This document shows, one piece after another, positions 35,518-46,700 of a DNA stretch of 64,000 nt. Both the position numbers and the translations under genes were made by a program. The notes below the pieces were generated by a model. The model saw nothing but the letters and a program-made list of their open reading frames with translations, did not search any database and was not told where the DNA came from. Position 1 is the stretch's first letter. Each line of letters starts with the position of its first letter. The stretch lies in assembly GCA_021029095.1 (NCBI GenBank), contig JAJOHG010000011.1, positions 124,001 through 188,000 on the forward strand, given 5' to 3'. This DNA comes from Phellopilus nigrolimitatus (taxonomy: Eukaryota; Basidiomycota; Agaricomycetes; Hymenochaetales; Hymenochaetaceae).

Positions 35518-37486
35518 TCCAAACCAGAAGGACCCTTATGCTTTTGATAAAGGCCACGAGGGGAAGAATATATGCAGATGCCCGTTGAGTTGCTTTACTT
35601 GCCTGCTTCATTAATGTTCATCTTATCTAGGCTTATTTCTTTAGACATCCGCAACAGAACAGACAAGGACCATATCCGTATAATGGCAAAGACAGAGACG
35701 CACACACGCAATCGCGCTCAACACAAAATATGACGAATTTGAAATGACCAAAATGTTAAAGACGCTGTTTAAGGCGGAAGAGGTGGAAAGTTCAAGATGA
35801 TGGCCCCGGCGCTGGGTGGAGCTTGTAAAAAAACGGATATTCATGTATTTCATAACTTGCCTTTCGTGTGTCGACACAGATTTGATAATTGTACTGATCA
35901 CGATGTCCAGGAAACTTTTCAGACCGCTAGAGGAAGCATTCAGGCGAATTATGATTTCTTTATGCCCTGCTCAATCTTCATCGCATCATACTTGGTCTCA
36001 TACCAAGCTACTTCTATCCCAATCTTCTCTGGTCGGCTGACTACACGTGGCCCAGCGAATCCAAAACCAACTCGAACATCGAACGATCCGTCATCGGAGT
36101 TTCGGGGGTGTATCTTCACGGAGCATGCCTCAGCATCCATAGCTGACGTTGTGCTCCGACAACGCCACTTGGAGGCATGTCTGCGCAGCGCTGAGTTACG
36201 AAAATCAGAGTGCACGTCGTCTTCAGCATGTTCTATGTATCTGGCGCATGAGTCACGGATACGACTATCGCTTTTCGTAACAGCATCGTCGAGTGGGTCA
36301 CTCAAACGCGTCTTGCCTCGAGTAGACAAGGATGTCAACGGGACTGGCGGACGCGACTTCTCAGTGGAGGACATCAACAAGTCCGGCTTGGTTATTGACC
36401 TGCCTCGAGACGAGAGATTATCAGAAGCAAAGACCCTACGGAGAATGGCTTTGTGCGCTGGATTCGTGAGGGCCTTGAAGAGAGGGCGGAAGAAACTTGG
36501 CGAGATAAAAAATATACTTGAAGGAAGACCCGAGCGTCAAGATACGTTCGCAAGATACTCACCGCTATTGAAGTTTCCCGTTACATGTTAGTTTTCGTCG
36601 CGCGCGAGCTCACTGGCACGCCCTTCGAGCAGCTCAGCTTCGACATCCGCTTCACGACGCATCCTCCATCCAGTAAGCTCGGACGCGTCATGGACATGGG
36701 CAGGGACCTATCCATAGGGGAACTTGCCGCACTCGTGCAGCCGCGACCCACGGACGCTTAGCATTCGGACGTCAACCAGTTCGGACTGGTCTATGTCATG
36801 GCGGCCAGCGGGTCCAGCAGTAGCGACGATGCGCCTTGGAGACGTGCACCGGTCGGGGGTGGATATTTGTGAAGGAGATGCCGCAAACTCGGCAGGTGGC
36901 TGATGCAGGAAGGGAAGTATCCATGCGCGCGGCGTGCTTGGACAGGGATGGGCATCCACATTAGACGCGCTATTATTTTTGTCGATGAGGTTCTCCGACT
37001 GCTTCATGTTACAGCCGATGATTTAATGCAGAATGGTTTTTTAATGCGCAATTGATTGTATAGGTGGTTGATAAGACATTGACGATACCTTCGTGTCGTA
37101 GAGCATCGTATGGGATATTATACTTTTCACTTACCGATTAACTTATTTATCATTTAATGCTCATGGTGATGGCGAAGTCATGTTCTTGGTCTTTTGCATC
37201 AATTCTCATAGGCCTCGTCGGAAGAATCAGTAGAGCTGAGTTTGAGAAAGGGGTTGTATTTCATTAGATTACAATATTATACAAGACGTAGACAACAACA
37301 CCGAAGGTGGGATATGGCATACTCTGAAAGTGATGTTAACAGCTTCAACGTCACTCAGTATATATTGTACATGCCAAGGGCGGCTCCGGTATTACCTAGC
37401 TGACTAGGAAATCCACAGTGAAAGTCTGTTAAGTTTGTTAAGAACATAAACAGTGGTCCAGAGAGATAACTGGCTCACCCTTCGCT
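35518..37486. other. Interval with one open frame of unknown status
   Basis: About 2 kb between convergent neighbours. It contains the 264-codon frame at 35797-36591 and, right after it in another frame, a coding-like segment on the plus strand at about 36545-36761 (VSRYMLVFVARELTG, PFEQLSFDIRFTTH). The opposite strand is also open at 36708-37007. No domain recognised. The rest, 37010-37480, is AT-richer and featureless. Confidence 0.45.
35797..36591 (+). CDS. Open frame of 264 codons, unknown protein
   Basis: Long uninterrupted frame. The second half looks protein-like (FSVEDINKSGLVIDLPRDER, MALCAGFVRALKRGRKKLGE), with alternating acidic and basic residues suggestive of helices. No membrane helix or named domain. 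A further coding-like segment follows at 36545-36761 in another frame, but no canonical donor/acceptor pair was found to join them. Could be part of a larger spliced gene, a decayed gene, or chance. Part of the minus strand here (35949-36380) is also open. Confidence 0.3.
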   Translation: MMAPALGGACKKTDIHVFHNLPFVCRHRFDNCTDHDVQETFQTARGSIQANYDFFMPCSIFIASYLVSYQATSIPIFSGRLTTRGPANPKPTRTSNDPSSEFRGCIFTEHASASIADVVLRQRHLEACLRSAELRKSECTSSSACSMYLAHESRIRLSLFVTASSSGSLKRVLPRVDKDVNGTGGRDFSVEDINKSGLVIDLPRDERLSEAKTLRRMALCAGFVRALKRGRKKLGEIKNILEGRPERQDTFARYSPLLKFPVTC

Positions 37487-38052
37487 TTAGCTCTTCTGCT
37501 CCTTCAGAATAGCCTCTAAGATTCCACGTACGCCATCAAGATCCCCGACGCTGGCCCGACCGCCCAGCCAGTCAACGACTATTGGCCATTTCAACGCGCT
37601 CGGGTTCGTCTGCGCCAACTCTGCGAGTGTCTTCGACGTTACCTGACTTTCCGTCTCAGAACGTACGCTCGCGCTCGTTGGGTGGGACGAGATAAAAGTG
37701 GAGGAGACTGAGGGCGAGGAAGGCAGGTAGGAGAGGATGGTCGTGACTTGGTCTTCGGTTGGTGCAGATTCGACGACTTCAAGGTCGAATTCGAGCGGGC
37801 CTGCTTTAGGGTTGCTCGGGGGAGGTGAGGTCAGAGCTGAACGAAGGAGATCCAATGTCCGTATCGATTGGGGCGAAGATGAGTGATGGCTGAAAGTATG
37901 GACATTAAAATTACACCGTTTCCAAAAAATTGGACAACGTACAATATTGAGATAGATGGCTAAGATTACGTTAGATGCCTGTTTTCAATCTCGTGAGCCT
38001 GAAAGTGCATGCTGAAGACACTCACCTTCGAACGAAGAAAACCTTTGAACAT
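37487..38052 (-). CDS. FMP46-like mitochondrial thioredoxin-fold protein (DUF1687)
   Basis: Two exons, 37970-38052 and 37487-37889. The product starts MFKGFLRSKVSVFS and its second exon has SSSPQSIRTLDLLRSAL, FDLEVVESAPTEDQVTTIL, ALKWPIVVDWLGGRASVGD and a C-terminal helix GVRGILEAIL. The last block is typical of the fungal FMP46 family of putative mitochondrial redox proteins with a thioredoxin fold. With the canonical GT-AG intron (37890-37969), about 15 extra residues sit between VSVFS and the HHSSSP segment, where relatives are shorter. The hexamer TTCAGC occurs at both the end of VSVFS and the acceptor, so the true border is uncertain. It diverges from NOC2 with only 169 bp between starts. 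Confidence 0.68.
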
Positions 38053-38221
38053 CGTGAGTAATGCTAAGGTCGAGTCCCTTGCTCGCGCTGCTTGACGATG
38101 ACCGCTCGAGTCGTGCCGCGGGCCGCCGGGGATCGACGGTCTAAATTGAGCACTGCACTTTTTTGAAGCTCCCGAGCTTTTGACTTTCTTTTGCTTCAGT
38201 TCTATACGGCTTCTACTCGCA
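38053..38221. promoter_or_regulatory. Compact divergent promoter of FMP46-like gene and NOC2
   Basis: 169 bp between the two start codons must hold both core promoters and both leaders. A CGCTCGAGTCGTGCCG region and a T-rich stretch are seen; no TATA box. Confidence 0.4.
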
Positions 38222-40897
38222 ATGGGGAAAAAAGCGACAAAGGCCTCCAGAAAATATGCGTCCAGTGGCCAGCTTAAGAAGGAAATCCAGTCCCGCAAAA
38301 AGCACCAGCAAATCAAGCGTACTGTCGAGAGACGCAAGACTGGGAAGGGGAAGGGGAAGGCACACGATGACCAGGATGTGAACGGAAAAGGAAGAGCTAG
38401 TGGCGCGGACGATGAAGGTGGTGAAGATGTAGGGGAGGGAGATGATGTGGAGATGTCTGACAAGGAGACTAAAAAGTGCGTACCACAGCGCCCTTCACGA
38501 AGAAGGATTGGCTCTAAAGAGGCTTAAACTCAGGTTTAAGGGGATGAGTGTTGATGACTTCATGAAAGGTGGATTTATGGACGGTGACTCTGAGGTGCGT
38601 TAGTTGTCACTCTAGCACGAAATTTGTGTCTTGTTTACTGAAGGACGATATAACAGGAGGATGCGTCCGGAAATGACGAAAACGAAGAGGACGAAGAGGA
38701 AGGCGAAGAGGACGATGATAACGGATCTTTTGCATCTGTCGATGACCTCGAAGACGAAGATAACGTCGCCGACCATAAGCTCGAGCTCACCAAACTTGCC
38801 GAGCAGGACCCGGAGTTCTACAAATACTTGCAGGAGAACGACCGAGAGTTGCTTGATTTCGACGTTGGGGATGATGATGGTGACGAGGAAGAAGTAGACG
38901 AGGACGAGGACGCAATGGATGATGAAGAGGAGGTAAAAGCGCCGACGCTCACGAAAGAAATCCTGGGGAGATGGCAGAAAGCAATTTTGGAGGTAAGTCA
39001 GCCGGCACCGTGCATCCCAATTATCCATCTGAAAAATACGAATAGCATCGCTCTTTACGAGCACTTAGACGACTTCTCATCGCCTTCCGTGCAGCTGCGC
39101 ACATGAACGAAGAAGATGAAGTCCTTGCTTGGACAATAGACAGTCCATCAGGTACTTTTCTTTTTCTTTTTTTTTTCTGTTACCAGAAACGGTTTTGCTT
39201 AAGATAGGGATTGATTTTAGTCTACGAAAAGCTTGTCACGACAGCACTACGATATACTCCAATCGTCCTCGCCCACCATGTCCCGTATAAAAAGCTTCCC
39301 GACAACAAATTGTTTGTCCTTTTCCGTCTTTTAGAAAACAATTTATTCACTGACCATCAACACCAGCAAACCGCCCACGCAGACTCCCAAGCTCAAAGCT
39401 CTGCAAAAACTCATACTTTCATACTTTCACAATGTGCTGCATTTCATCGACCAACTGTCGGCGAGCGACACGCTGATTCTTGCCGTAAGTGAGAGCGCAA
39501 AGCTCGTTCCGTACGTGATAGGCAGCCGGAAGGCCGTCAGGGCATACCTCAAGGTCAGCTGTTTATCTCATACCAGGAAAGTTTATCAGAAAGGGTAATT
39601 CTGACATTCATTTGGAAAACAGACATGTTTGAAGCTGTGGTCATCTGCTGAAGACGACGTTCGCATAGCTGCATTCTTGGCGATTCGGAGACTAGGATCG
39701 TCCAGCGACGAGGCGATCAAGGACATGGTTCTGAAGGTATATTTTATTGCTAAATAACTTGCATATTTGTTTTTGATTATTATTATTACGTCTGCCCCGG
39801 ACAACTTAGAGTACCTATCTCACCCTACTCCGAAATGCCAAGTCAACGACTGCGCATACGCTGCCTTCCATCAACCTCATGAAAAATTCTGCGTCAGAGC
39901 TGTTTTGTGCAGACCACGCAGCGGCGTATCAGCATGCATTTGGGTACATTCGACAGTTGGCGGTGCATCTGAGGAACAGCATGAAGGTCAAGAGCAAGGT
40001 TCGTGACTCCCTCATCTTGTTTCCGATAGTCTTCCAGACTCATTGTTATTGTTACCTTATAGGATGCTTTCAAACAGGTGTACAACTGGCAATATGTGCA
40101 TTGCATTGATTTCTGGTCCCTCATCCTTGCCAGGGCATGCGATTCACGAGCTGAGCTATTGCGCGGCCAGGAGAGCGAGCTGAGAGCCCTGCTGTACCCG
40201 CTCACACAGGTGGCTCTCGGTGCTATCAAGTACGTTTGATACTCGTGACTCCTCTGCCATTATTGACATCTGTTACAGACTGATTTCAAGCTCGCGGTCT
40301 TACCCTTTCCATCTTTGTCTGATACGGTCTCTCATCCATCTCGCACGACACACAGCGACTTATATCCCACTCACGCCATACCTTCTCCCGATCATCACCA
40401 CGACGCTTGCACCATCCGCACGTCCGAAGGCGTCCACGTTAAAGCCACTCGACCTCGAGACACACATCCGCGCGCCGCAACAGTATGTGCGCACGCGTAT
40501 ATACGGGAGCACTGTGCTCGAGGAAGCCTGCTTCCTACTCGCAGAGTGGCTCGCGGCACCACACGTGCAGGCCAGCGTCGCGTTCCCCGAACTCGTCGTT
40601 CCCTTGGCCGCGACACTCAAAAAAAGCGTGAAGAAAGCGGCGGGAGGAAAGGAGGCAGGGGTAGTGAAAGGTCTTCTCGATCGCGTAGAAGAGCAGAGCA
40701 AGTGGACGACGGAGCGAAGGAAGGCGGTCGGCTTTGGGCCGAAGAATCTTAACCAAGTGCATGCTTGGGAGAGGGATGTAAATGTTGAGGAGACGCCGCT
40801 CGGGAAATACGTGAAGTCGCAGAGGAAGATGAGGGAAAAAAGGAGGAATTTGGTAGAGAAGGCTCGAGACGGGGAGGACGAATACTTGGAGAATTGA
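38222..40897 (+). CDS. NOC2: Nucleolar complex protein 2, ribosome biogenesis (NOC2 family)
   Basis: Starts MGKKATKASRKYASSGQLKK, a basic N-terminus, then a long acidic stretch (EEDEEEGEEDDDNG). NOC2 motifs follow: SVDDFMKGGFMD, EQDPEFYKYLQENDRELLDF, LTKEILGRWQKAI, LRRLLIAFRAAAHM, KLKALQKLILSYFHNVLHFI, RKAVRAYLKTCLKLW, YNWQYVHCIDFWSLILAR, LLYPLTQVALGAIK, PFHLCLIRSLIHLA, YIPLTPYLLPII and RTRIYGSTVLEEACFLLAEW. NOC2 pairs with MAK21/NOC1 or NOC3 to move pre-60S particles out of the nucleolus. About eight exons. The first intron is best placed from GTGCGTACC after ETKK (about 38476) to AAACTCAG (about 38533), 58 nt, which restores KFKGMSVDDF. The C-terminus is Lys/Arg-rich and ends DGEDEYLEN. Frame intact. 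Confidence 0.93.
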
Positions 40898-41100
40898 TTG
40901 ACCGGTGTTATTCCGCTCATCTCTACTGTATTCCATGTAATTTCTGAGATTCCGTATCATGTTCTTGTTTGAATGAAGTCTTGTGAAATTTGAGAATTGA
41001 GAGTAATAACTTAGTATGAAATAAGATAAAGACCTTCGAAACAAATGTAACTTTTCGCGCACGACCGTGTTCTGCACTTCAAAGCCTGTTTATTAACCAT

Positions 41101-41495
41101 TCACCAAATTTCGAAGAACCTCTTCCACCATGGCCGTGCAATTCCCAGCGCACTCTTCTGGAAACCTTCAACGATCTGGTTGTAGTGCAGGGGCCGCGAC
41201 GTAGGTTTGAGCATTTTTTCTGAGAGCGGATACTGTTGTTGCATGCAAAAAAAATAACATTTCATCAGTCATGAATTTCTCATACTTTTCTCAGAATCAA
41301 AGAATATGGATTCACCTTTTTCTGCAGCTCATTATTCCGAAGCGCCTGCGCGGTACGGACAGCGGCGGGCGTGAGGTGTGGGTGCGCGGAAAGAGAGAGC
41401 AGAAAGGTATGCAGCTGCATGTTCGGCCTGAATGGGTCGGGCGGCCATGACTGCGCGACGCTTTTAAGCTGCTTGGAAAGTTTTGACACGGACAT
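41101..41495 (-). CDS. CBP6/UQCC2-like small mitochondrial protein
   Basis: Two exons, 41316-41495 and 41101-41232, 103 residues, starting MSVSKLSKQLKSVAQSWPPD. The C-terminal block YPLSEKMLKPTSRPLHYNQI resembles yeast Cbp6, which has a Tyr/Lys-Pro motif then a Tyr-Tyr and a hydrophobic helix near its end. The N-terminal helix with SWPPDPFRP fits UQCC2. Cbp6/UQCC2 binds the mitoribosome exit with Cbp3/UQCC1 and promotes cytochrome b synthesis and complex III assembly. Similarity was judged by eye on a short protein, so the family call is moderate. It is convergent with NOC2 (203 bp between stops) and divergent from the MYND gene. Confidence 0.6.
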
Positions 41496-41693
41496 TGCGC
41501 AGGTCGTGTTGCTCTGGTCCTCGAAGAGAGACGCGGATGTAGCCGATCCCTTTTTTGTTCTGAACTCCGACGTTACGCGATACGCATCTTTTGTTGATCC
41601 ATTCTACTTACAATCCTGAAAAAACATCCGGGTAGGTACATATATTTATCGATTTACGTGTTCTTTGTGTTTAACCAGCCCGCTGCAGGATAA

Positions 41694-43768
41694 ATGGCCG
41701 ACCAGCACGGAATTCGTCCAGATGCTGCACTGGCTTCGTCCACGGCATCGCAACGCGATACGTTCGAGACACTCTGCAAACCCCTTCATAAAAAACCTAG
41801 CAATTCAAATAACAATCGGAATGAAGTCATTCGCAACATTGACTTCATCTCCCAGATGCGGATTTACATGTCAACGAACCCGGCTCTGTATGATATGTTC
41901 ATAGCTGAGTGGCCCAAGGTCCTAGCGTGGATGGAGTTTTTGTTCAACAAGCCCGAGGCATTACACGCCAACGAACGGCAGAGCATGATCGACGCATTTT
42001 CGAAAGCTTTTATTGTCCTTGGCGATCGCATGCAACTCGCGGAGCAGAGCCTTTCCGCGTCAGTCCGGCGCCGCAACTCCGTGCTCTGTGTAAAACTCTG
42101 GCTTCACGAAGATATGAGCAATTCTGCTAGAATACACTGCCTCCCTACTTCCGCTTTACAGATATGCTTTGTCCTAGGAGGGTTGAAGGAAACTATCAAC
42201 GAGCTGCTAATTGCGGGAAACAACAACGCTGCGCGAGTGGTTGGATTGGCTCTTAAACTTCTACGCAATTCGCTCTCAGTCGAAGTCGTCGACCACGCTC
42301 ACATCGATTCATATCTGTTCTTCACATTGAAACTTTGCTTGTCCCGTGAATGCAAACCTTTCCTTCTGCCATTTAATCAACAAAAAGGAATTGCATCGGT
42401 CACATCTGCTGCTGCTATTCTGTCGCGCTCGCTGTCTCGTGACGAGTCCACGGTACCTTTCACAGGCAGGAGTGGCGGGCCTCTTGCGATAGACCGATAC
42501 CTCGCGTGCATTCGCAACGCGTTGACTTGCTTCAATGGCGTGGTTTGGTTGGCACAAGCAATGCGAAATGGCCTGCTCGAAATCGTCGCAAACTGCTGCC
42601 CTTTCTTCCATTTGCTATCTTCAGATGCAATGTTAGGTGTTGGATTTATTATACGGACGCATATCCCCCAATACCTCGTCAATGGATACATTGTCAAGGA
42701 GGTTATCAGTGCCATGGGCAGGTTGGAAGCCGAAAACCACTACCGCGAAGTTTATGCAAGCAGCATTTCAGATGATTGGCGATCCATCGAGTCGCTTGCT
42801 GTGGAACGTCTCGTGTACGTGCGCACACATGATCGCGCTATGAAGGAAGAAGGGAAGATGAATGCATGCAGTAATGTACGTACGTTGCTTACCCTACGAT
42901 AAGGGTGCATTGATTACTTTATTTCCGCAGTGCAACAAAATTGATCATCGAGAAAAATTGCTGCGATGTGCCAAATGTAAAAATGCGCGTTATTGTTCGA
43001 AAGAGTGTCAAAAAATAGCCTGGAAAACCAAAGATCATAAGCTGGAATGCGACATGATGGCTGAGGATCATGACAGTGGGTCTTCATTTGCATATTCCAG
43101 TTGTATAACTTGATTTGAATGCCTATGCGTACTTAGAAGGTCTCCATAGCTCCGATGTGCAGCTTATTGACATCGTAGGAGCGTTCGACGTTCGGAGGCA
43201 CTCTAAAACCCTTCGTGAAACTGCGACCCGCAAGTATCCTAGTCTTGGTCCCCGGAACTTTGCCTACAGTGTCGACTATAGTTTTATCCCGCCCCTCCTG
43301 GAGGTTTTCAGTGTCGAAGATATCCTAGCCCTTAGTGACTTGGCAGATCATCAAAATTCTGTCTCCGCAGCACTAACAGCAAAGCAGATAAAGCTTCATC
43401 TACGGTCTAGTGGAGGGAAGATGACCCTTCTCAAAACGATTTCCGTCGATGGGGACAAAGCTTTAACGAAGTACTCGTTTATAATGGCAGATACTAGCGA
43501 TGGCATTCTTCGACAAACGGATTCGGTACTACCAGTCAGCCCTTGCAGATCGGTCTTTCGAGATGCTGAAGGGAACACATTGAAAGCAAATCAGGACACA
43601 TTTGATCCAATTTTTAATGCTCTCTTCGAATTCGGCCCTATGCCACCGAATTGGTTTGCAAGCATTTCAAAAAACGGGAACGAAACAAAGGCCGTCTATA
43701 AGCTTGTCGACAAGGTCGCGGAATGCATGATAAGCGTAATGAAAGGCATGACCGAAAGCTATCTCTGA
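41694..43768 (+). CDS. MYND-type zinc finger protein
   Basis: Three exons: 41694-42875, 42931-43075 and 43137-43768. About 394 residues of mostly helical sequence precede the zinc finger. The finger spans the first splice junction: ACSN-CNKID, LLRCAKCKNARYCSKECQK and WKTKDHKLEC, which supply the Cys/His set of a MYND domain. MYND fingers mediate protein-protein contacts and are abundant in agaricomycetes. The C-terminal 210 residues have no recognised domain. The start at 41694 (MADQHGIRP) lies 198 bp from the divergent CBP6-like gene. Splice donors are GTACGT and GTGGGT. Cellular role unknown. Confidence 0.86.
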
Positions 43769-46700
43769 AGGTGATATGCGATGTTAAGGAGTAAAAGCGA
43801 AGTCGATATTTGCTAGTTAGACGGTCAGTGGACAACTTGAGTACTGATGTTCAAGCTAACATTCCCTGGGTTTACATTACCTTATAGTGTATTTTTTTCT
43901 TGCAATCAAAACCAGAAATTTTCTTGGAGCTTGAGAGATGAAGGGGAACGAGTAGCCGATTCCTACGCTTTTCCTGAATTCTGATATGTCCGAATCAATT
44001 CGAACGTCCCTTGAAAACGCAATTGTCATGTATAAGTAGATACTCTTAAATCTCCTCCGATAGCGTCTTAAACCAATGCGTCAGTCACATCGTCTTAGCT
44101 GCTTGTGGAGATGCTAAATTGTAGTTGGATTTCGACAAGCCGAGAGGTAATTTGCGTATGAAGCAAGATCGCAATCTTATAGCCTGTGTTTGCCTTCATC
44201 ACTGTCACCCTGCTGTATTAGAGGGAAAGCGTAAGGTGGAGCTTACGAAGTAGGAATCAAGAGAAGCTCAGCGGGACTCAAGCAACAGAGGCGTGATATT
44301 TCTACGGTGCTTTTGACGAACTGAATATGACTCACCTCACCTGATTGTGCTGAGCTCGATGCAATAACAAGATGCACATTAGTTGCATGTTGGGCTCGAT
44401 AGTAACATATGCTACGTATTTAATCGTTTTTGGCATCCATCGGGCTCAAATTTACTTCCGTCGACTTAATGCCCGTGTGTAACGTGACGTGAGCAATGGC
44501 GCCTGCAGCAACTTGGTATTCACTCCTTCTGGTGGCGCTGGCGGTTTTGTAGCGCCGGGAAACGTGTGTCGCCTTCTCGGAATTAAGCTTGTTCCGGCCT
44601 CCGTAACAGTCAACCTTGGCTACTTTCACAGGCAACTTAGATATTTCCAACTCTTATTATTTTATTTAATCACAATCCTCAGGCGACTGTCATAGCCCAG
44701 CCCATATGCGCCTTTCCTTGCATTCACTACCAGGTTCTAAGTAGTACAGATTTGAAAATAGAAAGTGCAGAATGTCGTCTGCTGGCATCATTCCGCACAT
44801 TACCTCCTTCTTTGAGCCACTGGCAGTATTCCATGCAAGTCCAGACGGTAATGAAAGGACTAAACGCTAAATGAAGTTCGGACGGTCATTTCGCAAGGTA
44901 AGCGCGTGGCTACCATAATATATTACGGAAATTACAAGAACATGCTGAGAACTTACCCTTTTGCTTTTTCCGGAAGGGGATCAGCACACCCGCCAGTTAA
45001 TGTGGCCTGGCAGACGACTTAACTCTGAAGCAATGATGTACCAGTGTAAAATGTGGATCTTTCGCTTTTTTCCCGCGGAGTAATCATATGTGGAGTGAAT
45101 ATTTAGTATTGTTCGGTCCGGTTCGCAGATAACACATTTTTGTCCGACCAGTAGCTCCGGATTCTCGAACGCGAATGGTTTCAAGCACGTACCTCGTCAA
45201 AATACCCTCGTAGACAAATAATGGTTCATCTGGTCGCTCGATCAGATCGCAAGCTGGTTTCGTCGAGCTCACGTCGCAGATAGGTACTGAGATTATTTTG
45301 GACTCACATCCAGGGGAGAAATCTGAGTCCTTTCGTGATTTTTCGCCCATCCTTCCGTCCGAATTCGGATGTACTCAGGCATGTTTCTCGAATTCGAAAC
45401 TTTAAACTTTTGCCTAAGTGATCGGCGCTGGCTTATGATCGACGCCACGGTGCTGAAGTCATCTAAAAGGGATGTTATACAACACAAAAAAAAAAAAACG
45501 TTCGCTGCATAAAAGCTATGTAATCTACACTGTCTTGGTAATACACATTTACGGCTCTTAAAGCAGCGACAACGATCAACTCGATTTGGTAAAATAAATT
45601 AAAATATAGTACAGTTTTTCAATGCATACATACCTTTATGCTTCAGCATCCCCTTCACACTCTGATGTGATAAAAAGCGAAATATGTAAGTGCAATCTGA
45701 TATTGTATGATGCCGGGGGACCATCTAAGCATCGGTAAAAGGCTCCAGAGGCAGAGCAGTTTCTATACTCAGTGTAGTCATCAGCGAAATGCGAGAAGTA
45801 TGCATATTACCAGCCCAAGAGTCCAAATTTCAAAATCTCGACGAAGTAAATATCAGCGCAAGGTCTCGGCCTCGACAACTCAGGCGCCTCCGCTGATGAA
45901 GGGGGACAGGATAGCAAATACCAAGCCATACATTGATGCGCCACTGCCGGGTGATCACTGACCACCGCCGGGCTACCCACGCCGGAAGCAATTTTGTTTT
46001 AAACGAGGGCAAAGCGACATAGAGGCTGCGCACGATACTCAAGGCAAGCAAGAATACGTGATCTACTAGGGAAAGTGCGTAAACTCGCCACATACCAGAT
46101 ATGTATTCCAAATCCGAACAGATATTTTCTTCCGTGCACATCCTGATCTGCAGACACCGACGCGACCGGCACACAGCTTCCTATTTTTTGGTGCTGGGAA
46201 ACATCTAAGTCATTATGGGGAGAAATCGGAGACCGCGGCGAATAAGGGTATTATCCCGAAAGCAATTTACAGAATCAGTTGCTGCGATATATATATATAA
46301 TATGACAGCTACAACTGAGAAAAACGATGCAAAAGACAATCCTCAATGCTTTCTCGCAGATATTATGCGCATCAAGGCTTCTGAGAAAAAGGCGGTAGAT
46401 CGTTGTGATTTCCTGCTCGATTCGCGTATACCCGAAGGATATAAAAAGATGCTAGCTATAGCTAAAGATACACGGAACCCGACGCAGCCGAGAAACTGCG
46501 GCAGGCGGTACCAGGAGACAATCAAAAAGAAGTATGCGGAAGGGCGCTGCCGTACGAAGAACTTATATGTATTTATAATGTATTTATTTTCATGCAAGGA
46601 TATTGCATAACATGTACCAAGCGCTGGCATGCATGTGCAAGACTGACAAATGGGTTACCAGAAAATGCACATTGCACTAAGGCGGGTGTAGGAAGAGCAA

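Noticed and set aside
40360..40920. 186-codon minus-strand open frame
   Set aside because: It lies antisense to the C-terminal exon of NOC2 and mirrors its codon bias.
46560..46610. Possible CaaX-type pheromone precursor end (FSCKDIA)
   Set aside because: A Cys must be fourth from the end for CaaX; here it is fifth, and there is no precursor-like upstream sequence.
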